From Candidatus Saccharimonadota bacterium (GTDB taxonomy: Bacteria > Eremiobacterota > Xenobia > Xenobiales > Xenobiaceae): DNA of 42,104 nucleotides. A program made the translations under genes and the position numbers. The first letter of the stretch is position 1. Each line of letters starts with the position of its first letter. The stretch covers positions 1-42,104 of the forward strand of contig SFMI01000003.1 of the NCBI GenBank assembly GCA_004554425.1. The letters are read 5' to 3'. This document shows, piece by piece, positions 31,853-39,261 of this stretch. The notes beneath the pieces were generated by a model. The model saw only the letters and a program-made list of their open reading frames with translations, had not been told where the DNA came from and made no database searches.

Positions 31853-33565
31853 ATGCTGGAACTTAAAGATTTTACCTTTACGCCTAAACTGAATACCAAA
31901 CCGATATTGGAAGGTATTTCCTTTCAAGCTAACTACGGAGAATCAATTGCCCTGACAGGAGCTTCAGGATCGGGGAAAAGTACACTTTTACAAGCTATTG
32001 CCGGCTTTATACCAGATTTAATAAAAGGAGAAGTAAAAGGCGAAGTCTATCTTGATGGCCACCCACTCCAGAAGCTGGAGCCTGAAAAGCGTTTACACAA
32101 GTTAGGTTATATATCTTCCCAACCGCATTACCAGCTTTCTGGCATTTGCTCTACAGTTAGAGAAGAAGTGGCCTGGAGCTTAAGTAATTTGGGCGTCAAC
32201 CCGGACAAAATGCGCATTCGCACTGAGCACATTTTGCAAACTTTCAATTTGCAAAATGTGGCCGAGCGCCATCCCCAGTCACTATCTAGCGGCCAGCAGC
32301 AGCGCCTAATTATAGCTTCTGTGCTCATTTTGGAGCCCCCCATTTTATTGCTCGACGAGCCTGCAGCTTTTCTCGACAATAAAGCTCGCCACACTCTCTT
32401 AGATTATATACTTAAATCAGCTTCTTCCCAGCGGCTGATAATTTGGGCTTCCTCAAATTTGGAAGAAGCAGCCTATTTCCCACGTTGGTTACAATTAGAT
32501 AAAGGCAAACTTGTTGGCTACAACCACCCACATTTTATTCCAAGCGTCGGCAGCCTCAAGGCCCCTTGGACCAGAGTGTTGCAAGACTTAAACTTAGAAA
32601 AAGAACAGCCTATAACCAATTGGCCAGTTACCGAAGATGAATCGATAGACTTTTTGCGCCAGAATTGGCGAATATTAGCTGCTAATTCTGACTCCGAACT
32701 ACAAAACACAACATTTCCCAAAGAGGAAGCACAAATTAAGCCCTCTGCTGCCGACTTAACTATAAAATGGCAAAATATTTCTTTCAGTTACGATGGGAAA
32801 ACGCCAACATTAAATGATGTTACTCTGACTTTGCAAGCGCCAGACTGTGTAGCTTTTTGTGGAACTAACGGAGCTGGAAAAACTACTCTAGCCCAAATGA
32901 GTAACGGTTTGCTGCGTCCTCAGCAAGGCGCTTTGCTTATAGATGGCCACGATACTAGCAATACTCCTTCTTGGCAATTAGCCTCTCAAGTAGGCTTTAT
33001 CTTCCATAATGTACGCGAACAAGTATTTGCCCCCGACGTTTGGTCAGAAACGGCTTTTGGCCCGCAAAACTTGGGTTTAACAGCTCAAGAAGTTGGGCAA
33101 CGTTGCCATAAAGCTTTAGAGCTCACCCATTTACTTAAATTGAAAAATGTACATCCTTACGAACTGAGCAATGCTCAGCTACGCCGTCTCACTTGGGCCA
33201 GCGTTTTGGCTATGCATACAAGAGCTATAGTTATGGACGAGCCCAATGCGGCCTTGGACGAAGAGAGCCAACAAATTTTCGTCGACATGCTACGTTACTT
33301 GCGCGAGCAAAGAAAAGCTTTGGTCATTTTAATTACTCACAATATGGATTTGGTCAGCCGCTACTGCCAGAAAATAGTTTTACTTGACCAAGGCAAATTA
33401 GTCGATTTTGGCAACACGAGAGAAGTATTGTTACGCCACAAGGAATTGCCAAGTCCTAGCGCAGCCAAGTTTGCTAGAGCCTTGAAACTTGGCACAGATA
33501 TTGTTGACAGTATTCAATTAAAGCGAGAGTTGCAAGCCTCCTCTTCAAGCATCATTGCAGGATAA
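31853..33565 (+). CDS. ECF transporter ATPase, two ABC domains fused
   Basis: Two full ABC domains in one 570-residue chain, corresponding to EcfA and EcfA' (YkoD-type). Domain 1: Walker A GASGSGKST (36-44), signature LSSGQQQR (~144-151), Walker B LLLDEPAAFLD. Domain 2: Walker A GTNGAGKTT (~337-345), Walker B AIVMDEPNAALDEES, H-loop LITHNMD. The second signature reads LSNAQLRR instead of LSGGQ, losing both glycines, so one of the two composite ATP sites may be weak. It lies just after the fused S-T gene and 58 bp before the CofE-like gene on the same strand. Confidence 0.94.
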   Translation: MLELKDFTFTPKLNTKPILEGISFQANYGESIALTGASGSGKSTLLQAIAGFIPDLIKGEVKGEVYLDGHPLQKLEPEKRLHKLGYISSQPHYQLSGICSTVREEVAWSLSNLGVNPDKMRIRTEHILQTFNLQNVAERHPQSLSSGQQQRLIIASVLILEPPILLLDEPAAFLDNKARHTLLDYILKSASSQRLIIWASSNLEEAAYFPRWLQLDKGKLVGYNHPHFIPSVGSLKAPWTRVLQDLNLEKEQPITNWPVTEDESIDFLRQNWRILAANSDSELQNTTFPKEEAQIKPSAADLTIKWQNISFSYDGKTPTLNDVTLTLQAPDCVAFCGTNGAGKTTLAQMSNGLLRPQQGALLIDGHDTSNTPSWQLASQVGFIFHNVREQVFAPDVWSETAFGPQNLGLTAQEVGQRCHKALELTHLLKLKNVHPYELSNAQLRRLTWASVLAMHTRAIVMDEPNAALDEESQQIFVDMLRYLREQRKALVILITHNMDLVSRYCQKIVLLDQGKLVDFGNTREVLLRHKELPSPSAAKFARALKLGTDIVDSIQLKRELQASSSSIIAG

Positions 33566-33623
33566 ACGCCAATCCTTTCAAAAAACATACGGACATTTTT
33601 ATGCATTTTATGGAGGAATCGTT

Positions 33624-34904
33624 ATGTGCTGGGCTTCAACCCTTCTGGCCGTTCCCGCTCTTACAGTTTTAGCTCTTGAATTTATTGCTTCATCACGCGC
33701 CGACGCTGTCGTCAGAGCCGCCGCCGAGCAAGTAGACAATATGCGCGTCGAATATCCCGACGCTAGCCACGCTCGCTTGCGCTTTTCTTTCCCTTTCCAA
33801 AATTCTGGCACTCAACAGGGCTTAGTTATTGACGCTCACGCTTGCTTACAGCCTATCGGCTTGCGCTATTCCGATCTTCATCCTATCGTAAGTTTAATCA
33901 ATCCTGAAGCTCCCAGAGAAGACGGTTACTGGGAAGCAGTCATTATTAAACCAGGTAAAAAACTGACTGCCGAAGTAGAAATTTGGTTGACCGCTCCCGA
34001 TGTCCGCAAAGCTGTCGCTGAATTGGGTGAATTCCGCGTAGATATCAACTTCAAGTACTACTGCCGCACCCCTATGAAGTATAGACGTCAGGTTATTACC
34101 CTCAATGCCGCTGAGTTCAAAGAAATAGCTCCCGAAAGACGCAAAGCCGTCAGTGTAAAACCTCCCAAAAAGGAAGTCGCCCCTGACGCTCCCGCCGTTC
34201 CCGTTCCTACCCGCTTACTCATGCCCGGCGACGACATCATCGATGTAGTAAAAGAATATACCGCCGATATTGCCAAGCCCGGTGATATTATTGTCTTAGC
34301 TGAAAGTCCTGTGGCCATTATGCAAGGACGCGTAGCCTACTGCGAAGATATTCAGCCTCGCTACTTGGCTCGTCGCCTCAACATGGTCTTTGATATGAAC
34401 TCATCTCTTTCATCTGTCTATTCCTTGGAAATGGCCTTCCGTGAAGTCGGCACTTGGAAGATCCTTTATGGTATGTTCCGCGGTCTGATTGGTAAAATTA
34501 TTGGTCGCCCCGGCGAATTTTATCGCATTACCGGCCGTATGGTAGCCGCTATCGACGATTGCACCGGTACTTTGCCTCCTTTCGATAAGCATGTAGTTTT
34601 AGCTCCGGCCTATCCTCAGAAAGTATGCCAAGAGATTAAAGAGGCTACAGGTTTCGATGTAACTATTGTCGACGCCAATGACTTGGGTAAAGTTGATGTA
34701 TTGGCTATTACCGATCCTAACCGCAAAGCCGAAGTAGTTGAAGCTTTGAAACCCAATCCTCAGGGCAATGCTGGCGAAATGACTCCTTTGGTAGTTATTA
34801 GAGATCGCCGTCCGGCTCCAACGACATTAAACATAATTAAGACAGAGCCTATGCCTATGCCCTCTGCAGAGCCAGCTACAGAGACTCCGGCTCCTCAAGC
34901 CTAA
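33624..34904 (+). CDS. CofE-like (F420-0:glutamate ligase family) protein with N-terminal hydrophobic segment
   Basis: I start at the ATG at 33624, which has GGAGG seven bases upstream (the open frame to 33555 only overlaps the ATPase). The first ~20 residues are hydrophobic and could be a signal or anchor. Residues ~25-155 are a domain I do not recognise, followed by a Pro/Ala/Lys linker. From ~175 the sequence resembles the divergent branch of the CofE/F420-0:gamma-glutamyl ligase family: MPGDDIIDVVKEYTA, KPGDIIVLAESPVAIMQGR, then TGRMVAAIDD and DVTIVDANDLG. The GTP and metal residues of true CofE are only partly recognisable, and no F420 genes are nearby, so activity is unproven. The tail is Pro/Met/Thr-rich. 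Probably co-transcribed with the ECF genes. Confidence 0.72.
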   Translation: MCWASTLLAVPALTVLALEFIASSRADAVVRAAAEQVDNMRVEYPDASHARLRFSFPFQNSGTQQGLVIDAHACLQPIGLRYSDLHPIVSLINPEAPREDGYWEAVIIKPGKKLTAEVEIWLTAPDVRKAVAELGEFRVDINFKYYCRTPMKYRRQVITLNAAEFKEIAPERRKAVSVKPPKKEVAPDAPAVPVPTRLLMPGDDIIDVVKEYTADIAKPGDIIVLAESPVAIMQGRVAYCEDIQPRYLARRLNMVFDMNSSLSSVYSLEMAFREVGTWKILYGMFRGLIGKIIGRPGEFYRITGRMVAAIDDCTGTLPPFDKHVVLAPAYPQKVCQEIKEATGFDVTIVDANDLGKVDVLAITDPNRKAEVVEALKPNPQGNAGEMTPLVVIRDRRPAPTTLNIIKTEPMPMPSAEPATETPAPQA

Positions 34905-34952
34905 GATAACAAGAACGGTAAGCACCGCCTTACCATATAAAAGTTCATAAAT

Positions 34953-34990
34953 AGAGCCCCGGCCGAAGTATTCCGGCCGGGGCTCTATTT
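34953..34990. terminator. Intrinsic terminator between CofE-like gene and tatC
   Basis: AGAGCCCCGGCCG pairs with CGGCCGGGGCTCT over 13 bp around AAGTATTC-type loop, followed by ATTTTA. It lies ~50 bp after the CofE-like stop and 22 bp before the end of the converging tatC. Confidence 0.88.
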
Positions 34991-35011
34991 TACTTAAAGT
35001 TTAAATAAATA

Positions 35012-35755
35012 TTATTTGGCAAAACGCAAGAAAAGCAAACTAAGCTCAAATAAAGCGATAATAGGAACAGCCACCACCGCACAAGTAAAAGCGTCCGGTG
35101 TGGGAGTGATAATAGCTGTCAGCACTAAAATAGTAAAGTAAGCCACTCTCCTGGTTCTAGCCAACTTTTCATAGGAAATAAGACCTATTTTGGCAGCTCC
35201 AATTATTACTATTGGTAATTCAAAGACACAGCCACAAACCAGAATTAGTCCGGAAGCAAAGCCCACCACTTCACCTATAGTCCAAAGCGCCGTAATACCA
35301 TCAGCTTGAAAACTGAGAAAAAATTGCCACATAATAGGCAAAGCCACAAACCAAGCGAAAGCTGCTCCGGCAGCAAAAAGCACTAAACAAAGAGGAGCCA
35401 AGGTAAGTACTAGGCTGCGCTCTTTCCGTGTTAGAGCCGGATTCACAAAAGCGCCTATATTATAGATAATAACTGGCAAAGAGATAACCAACCCAGCAAT
35501 CATAGCTAATTTTATAAAAGCCATAAAAGCTTCAGTGGGACTGGTGTAGACAAAAGTAAAACCCTGACCGGCCATGGCTCTCACCTTGGCCAAAAACCGA
35601 TCTACATAGCAGTAGGCCACGCAGCTGACAACTAGCCAAGTAATTGCACAATAAAAAATACGACGGCGCAATTCCTCCAGATGAGCACTTAAGCTAAGCT
35701 CTACATCTTGATCGGCAACTTCCTCACTGTTTTCGTTTTCTCGTTTGTCGTCCAA
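35012..35755 (-). CDS. tatC: Sec-independent protein translocase TatC
   Basis: Six transmembrane helices and the TatC signatures: cytoplasmic SAHLEELRRRI at the N-terminus (receptor site for the twin-arginine signal), FVYTSPTEAFMAFIKL in the first periplasmic loop, FVNPALTRKER, and the late GLISYEKLARTRRVAYFTILVLTA / TPTPD segment. 247 residues is normal. The start is TTG at 35755, three bases after the tatA stop, with a GAGG site within the tatA 3' end. No evident twin-arginine substrate is encoded in the window. Confidence 0.97.
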   Translation of the reverse strand: MDDKRENENSEEVADQDVELSLSAHLEELRRRIFYCAITWLVVSCVAYCYVDRFLAKVRAMAGQGFTFVYTSPTEAFMAFIKLAMIAGLVISLPVIIYNIGAFVNPALTRKERSLVLTLAPLCLVLFAAGAAFAWFVALPIMWQFFLSFQADGITALWTIGEVVGFASGLILVCGCVFELPIVIIGAAKIGLISYEKLARTRRVAYFTILVLTAIITPTPDAFTCAVVAVPIIALFELSLLFLRFAK

Positions 35756-35758
35756 AGT

Positions 35759-35968
35759 TTAACGTTTTTCCTCTGTCACAGATTTAGATTCAGCAGAAGC
35801 GGAAGTAGAGGTTGAGTTGCCTTCTTCGTAGCCTTCTTTAAACTCCTGACCGACGGAGCGCACGTTACTGAGCAATTTTTTACCTAAATTGCCAATATAT
35901 TTGGGGCCAAAAAGCAAAACGACCGCTCCCAAAATTAAAGCCCACTCTCCCAATCCCAAACCGAACAT
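35759..35968 (-). CDS. tatA: Twin-arginine translocase subunit TatA
   Basis: 69 residues: a short N-terminal membrane helix (GEWALILGAVVLLF), the FGPK hinge typical of TatA/E, an amphipathic helix (GNLGKKLLSNVRSVGQEFKEG) and a Ser/Glu tail. It forms the export pore with TatC, whose gene follows with a three-base gap. Only one TatA-type gene is present, so a minimal TatAC system as in many Bacillota is likely. Confidence 0.95.
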   Translation of the reverse strand: MFGLGLGEWALILGAVVLLFGPKYIGNLGKKLLSNVRSVGQEFKEGYEEGNSTSTSASAESKSVTEEKR

Positions 35969-36044
35969 AATTGCTTAAACTCCAGAAAAAAAGATATAGA
36001 GCTAACAAAACAAAGCCGCTAGCAACAGCCTTTTCTTTAGGTAG

Positions 36045-38537
36045 TTACAAATCGAACCCAAGCTGAGAAGCATCACTTTTAGACTTTTTGTTCTGCTCCA
36101 TGCGTTTAAGCAAAGCTTCGGCCCTTTGCAACAAAGCTGAAGGCATACCAGCCAATTTAGCTACATAAATGCCATAACTGCGATCGGCACCGCCGGGCAC
36201 AATTTTATGTAAGAAAACTACTTCATCTGGTAATTCTTTGACGGCGACCCTAAAATTGCGACAACCTTTAAGAGTACGCCCCAACTTGGTCAACTCGTGA
36301 AAATGGGTGGCAAAAAGAGTTAAGGGCTTGGGCCCATCGTGTAAGTATTCCACTACCGCTTGAGCTATAGCCAAACCGTCGAACGTGCTGGTACCTCGCC
36401 CTATTTCATCCAATACTACCAAAGATTTAGCCGTTGAATTATTGACAATATTGGCTGTTTCGCTCATTTCTACCATAAAAGTAGATTGGCCTAAGTGAAG
36501 ATCATCGCTGGCTCCAACTCTGGTAAAAATTCTATCAAAAATAGAAAGCTTAGCTCGCTGAGCGGGTACAAAAGAGCCCATTTGCGCCAAAATGGCAATT
36601 TGAGCTACTTGTCTGAGCCAAGTAGACTTACCGCTCATGTTGGGGCCAGTCAGAATAATCATAGGTTTATCAGCACCTAGGTGACAATCGTTGGGTACAA
36701 ATTCGCCTAAAGTTTGCTCCACAACAGGATGGCGTCCTTGAATAATTTCTGCGCAGGGCTCTTCAGTAAGTTCGGGACGAACCCAACCGCGACTGACAGC
36801 AATTTGCGCAAAGGAAGCATAAATATCTAATTCGGCCAAAAGTCTAGCTAAGCGACGCAAAGCTGGCGTATGACTAGCTGCTGCAGCCCGTAGCTCTTGA
36901 AAAAGTTCATACTCTAACTTTTTAATTTGCTCTTGAGCACCCAGAACTTTTACTTCGTGTTCTTTTAATTCGGGAATGATATAACGCTCGCTGTTAACTA
37001 AAGTCTGTTTGCGCGTGTAGTGAATAGGCACCAATTTAGAATTAGCCTTCGTCACTTCAATGTAATAGCCAAAAACAGAAGTGTAGCCCACTTTTAAGTT
37101 TTTTATGCCAGTATTTTCCCGTTCTCGCTCTTCCAAACGACTCAGCCACTCTTTACCGTGAGAATGGAGTTCGCGCAATTCATCCAATTTGGCATTATAA
37201 CCTTGACGAATAATGCCACCCTCTTTGAGAGACAAGGGAGCCTCAGGATTGATAGATCTTTCCAGTAATTCGCTAAGTTGAGCTAAATCTTGAGCATCTT
37301 GTTCTAGGCCTTTTTCTATAGTTTGCCAAGCGGAAGATTTTAAGCCTCTGACTATGGCAACAAAAACTGGTATTTTAGCTAAAGAAGCTCCTATGCCAAG
37401 CAATTCTCGTGCATTAAAAGTTCCATAGGAAACTCTAGCCAAAAGGCGCTCAATATCAACGACAGTTTTTAATTCACGCCTTAATTCAGCTCTAGCATCT
37501 TCATTTTCGACCAAGTCTTGGCAAAGATCGTGACGCAAAGTTATAGTGTCTTTATCACATAAGGGACGCAAAATCCACTCTTTAAGCTTGCGAGCCCCCA
37601 TAGAAGTACAAGTTGCATCTATAGCTCCCAACAAGCTGCCTTTGCGCTCTCTATCCAAAAGGGTCTCGACCAATTCCAAATTGCGTCTGGTAGTAAGATC
37701 GATAATTAAATTACTTCTATCAGCTAAAAGACGAGGCGGTTCTAAAGTGATAGTATGATGCAAGGCTATATGCTTAATATAATCGAGCATACAAGCTAAA
37801 GCTGCTACGCCTTGCTTATACTCAGATAAGCCCAAACCAGCTAAGCTGCCCAGCTTAAATTCGCGTTTAAGCATATCTTCACAAACTTCGTTATTAGCAG
37901 AAAAAATTCTAGAAACCAAGCTGAGAGTACGTATTTGCGCTTTAAGAGTATCAATTAAGTTAGATACTTTACTATCGGCGACTTGCTCAACATAAATCAG
38001 CTCTGACGGCTGAAAGCGCAACACTTCTTCGGCTATTTGCTCAATATTGTCTAGAGCAAATTCACAGCCATAGAAATCGCCGGTGCCTACATCGGCGGCC
38101 GCAAAACCGACCCTACTGTTTTTGCCAAAAACTAGACACACCAAATAGTTATGGTCTTTATCATCAAGGCTTTGCGTATCTAAAATAGTACCTGCAGTAA
38201 CAATACGCGTCACTTCACGGGGCACAATACCTTTGCATTCGGAAGGCAAAGCCATTTGATCAGCCACCGCTACCCTGTGTCCCTTGGCTACCAATACACG
38301 CAAATAAGCTTCCAAGGTATGCAAAGGAATACCAGCCATAGGTATTTTGCGTCCCGCTCCACCCTCTTTGGAAGTAAGGACAATTTCACCATCTCTGGCA
38401 AAAATTTCCGCCCCTTGACCGTAAGCTTCGTAGAAATCACCACATTGCATTAAAACCAAACAATCGGGATTAGCTTCGCATAAGCTAAAATACTGTTGGA
38501 ATAACGGAGTTAATTGTTCTTTATTGTTAGCAGCCAT
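36045..38537 (-). CDS. mutS: DNA mismatch repair protein MutS
   Basis: Full-length MutS1 (830 aa): mismatch-binding domain I with GDFYEAYG (Phe-x-Glu motif) and IPMAGIP, connector and lever domains, clamp, and the ABC-type ATPase with Walker A GPNMSGKST, STFMVEMSET, Walker B LVVLDEIGRGTSTFDG and FATHFHEL. It recognises mispairs and recruits MutL. No mutL follows; the downstream genes are tatA-tatC. Upstream, TTGCTT and TATATA spaced by 16 bp on the minus strand (about 38605-38578) may be its promoter, overlapping the terminator of the acidic-protein gene. Confidence 0.97.
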   Translation of the reverse strand: MAANNKEQLTPLFQQYFSLCEANPDCLVLMQCGDFYEAYGQGAEIFARDGEIVLTSKEGGAGRKIPMAGIPLHTLEAYLRVLVAKGHRVAVADQMALPSECKGIVPREVTRIVTAGTILDTQSLDDKDHNYLVCLVFGKNSRVGFAAADVGTGDFYGCEFALDNIEQIAEEVLRFQPSELIYVEQVADSKVSNLIDTLKAQIRTLSLVSRIFSANNEVCEDMLKREFKLGSLAGLGLSEYKQGVAALACMLDYIKHIALHHTITLEPPRLLADRSNLIIDLTTRRNLELVETLLDRERKGSLLGAIDATCTSMGARKLKEWILRPLCDKDTITLRHDLCQDLVENEDARAELRRELKTVVDIERLLARVSYGTFNARELLGIGASLAKIPVFVAIVRGLKSSAWQTIEKGLEQDAQDLAQLSELLERSINPEAPLSLKEGGIIRQGYNAKLDELRELHSHGKEWLSRLEERERENTGIKNLKVGYTSVFGYYIEVTKANSKLVPIHYTRKQTLVNSERYIIPELKEHEVKVLGAQEQIKKLEYELFQELRAAAASHTPALRRLARLLAELDIYASFAQIAVSRGWVRPELTEEPCAEIIQGRHPVVEQTLGEFVPNDCHLGADKPMIILTGPNMSGKSTWLRQVAQIAILAQMGSFVPAQRAKLSIFDRIFTRVGASDDLHLGQSTFMVEMSETANIVNNSTAKSLVVLDEIGRGTSTFDGLAIAQAVVEYLHDGPKPLTLFATHFHELTKLGRTLKGCRNFRVAVKELPDEVVFLHKIVPGGADRSYGIYVAKLAGMPSALLQRAEALLKRMEQNKKSKSDASQLGFDL

Positions 38538-38604
38538 AAGTCTTAAAAATTTTTCTCTCTAAAAAATAAGCAATTTTGTATATACTATCGGTTTAATTTC
38601 AAGC

Positions 38605-38648
38605 AAAAAAAAACCAACCCCTACTTTCTCGGGGTCAGTTTCGGTTGG
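38605..38648 (-). terminator. Intrinsic terminator of the acidic-protein gene
   Basis: On the minus strand CCAACC pairs with GGTTGG around an inner CCCC/GGGG stem, followed by nine T residues. It sits 25 bp after the stop of the acidic protein and directly before mutS. Confidence 0.88.
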
Positions 38649-38672
38649 GAAAGATTTCAGAGGTGCAGACGT

Positions 38673-38933
38673 TTAGTCTTCTTCATCCCAATCTTCGTCG
38701 TCATCCTCGTCTTCGTCGTCCCATTCCTCGTCGTCTTCGTCGTCCCAGTTTATATCGTCTTCTTCGTCATCCCACTCGCTATCGTCTTCTTCATCCCACT
38801 CGCTATCGTCTTCTTCGTCCCAATCGTCCTCTTCGTCCTCATCCATATCATCATAGAAATCGTCTTCTTCATCCATGTCGTAATCATGGTTGCGTCTAGC
38901 GCCATATCTAGTTTCTGCATCGTTCCACCACAT
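38673..38933 (-). CDS. Extremely acidic small repeat protein
   Basis: The ATG at 38933 has AAGGAG nine bases upstream and starts MWWNDAETRYGARR; an in-frame TTG at 38969 lacks a ribosome site. Of 86 residues, everything after ~residue 16 is almost only Asp and Glu with regularly spaced Trp (DSEWDEED units). A dedicated terminator, ribosome site and promoter candidate support a real gene. Possible roles are a nucleic-acid mimic, a cation (Ca/Mg) buffer, a histone-like or ribosome-binding acidic tail, or a chaperone for basic proteins; none can be chosen from sequence. No signal peptide is seen, so it should be cytosolic. Confidence 0.8.
   Translation of the reverse strand: MWWNDAETRYGARRNHDYDMDEEDDFYDDMDEDEEDDWDEEDDSEWDEEDDSEWDDEEDDINWDDEDDEEWDDEDEDDDEDWDEED
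38767..38814 (-). repeat. 24-bp perfect tandem duplication inside the acidic gene
   Basis: Two identical 24-bp units (38767-38790 and 38791-38814) encode DSEWDEED twice in frame; imperfect units continue on both sides. The repeat preserves frame, so length variation between strains would change protein length by eight residues. Confidence 0.9.
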
Positions 38934-39020
38934 AGCTCGGTTCTCCTTAGAATATTGAAAATTAGACAACTCGGCTGTACTTCACACAGCTCCGTCAAAA
39001 CTTTATGACTTCAGATTCTT

Positions 39021-39056
39021 TTTTTAAGTTAATTAACTGAGTATGTCAAGACATAC
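39021..39056 (-). promoter_or_regulatory. Promoter with overlapping dyad, acidic-protein gene
   Basis: On the minus strand a perfect TTGACA (39049-39044), a 17-bp spacer and TAAAAA (39026-39021) precede the acidic gene by ~90 bp. The inverted repeat GTATGTC-AA-GACATAC (39041-39056) covers the -35 hexamer, as expected for a repressor site. A TATAAT on the plus strand at 39062-39067 lies just beyond it. Confidence 0.5.
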
Positions 39057-39150
39057 AACAATATAATCGAAACTTCCCAACAAATTTTACTCATAGTTGC
39101 AAATTTTCACTGACTTTGACTCAGTATTTTCCACTGACAGGAAGAGCAAA

Positions 39151-39182
39151 TTGCTAACAGAAAGACGAATGTTAATATTAAC
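39151..39182 (+). promoter_or_regulatory. Candidate promoter of the uracil methyltransferase
   Basis: TTGCTA (39151-39156) and TAATAT (39173-39178) are 16 bp apart; the -10 lies within a perfect 12-bp palindrome GTTAATATTAAC (39171-39182). The gene starts ~80 bp downstream after AAAGGA. The remaining intergenic DNA back to 38934 is A/T-rich without a gene. Confidence 0.35.
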
Positions 39183-39261
39183 AGCTACGAATTAACAAAA
39201 TTCCTCCCACAGCCCTCCAAGGCCATGGGGTTCCGCGTACTGAAACAAAAGGATTTTATTT

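Noticed and set aside
38767..38814. Possible CRISPR-like repeats
   Set aside because: The 24-bp units are directly adjacent without spacers, lie in frame in a coding sequence and encode a protein repeat.
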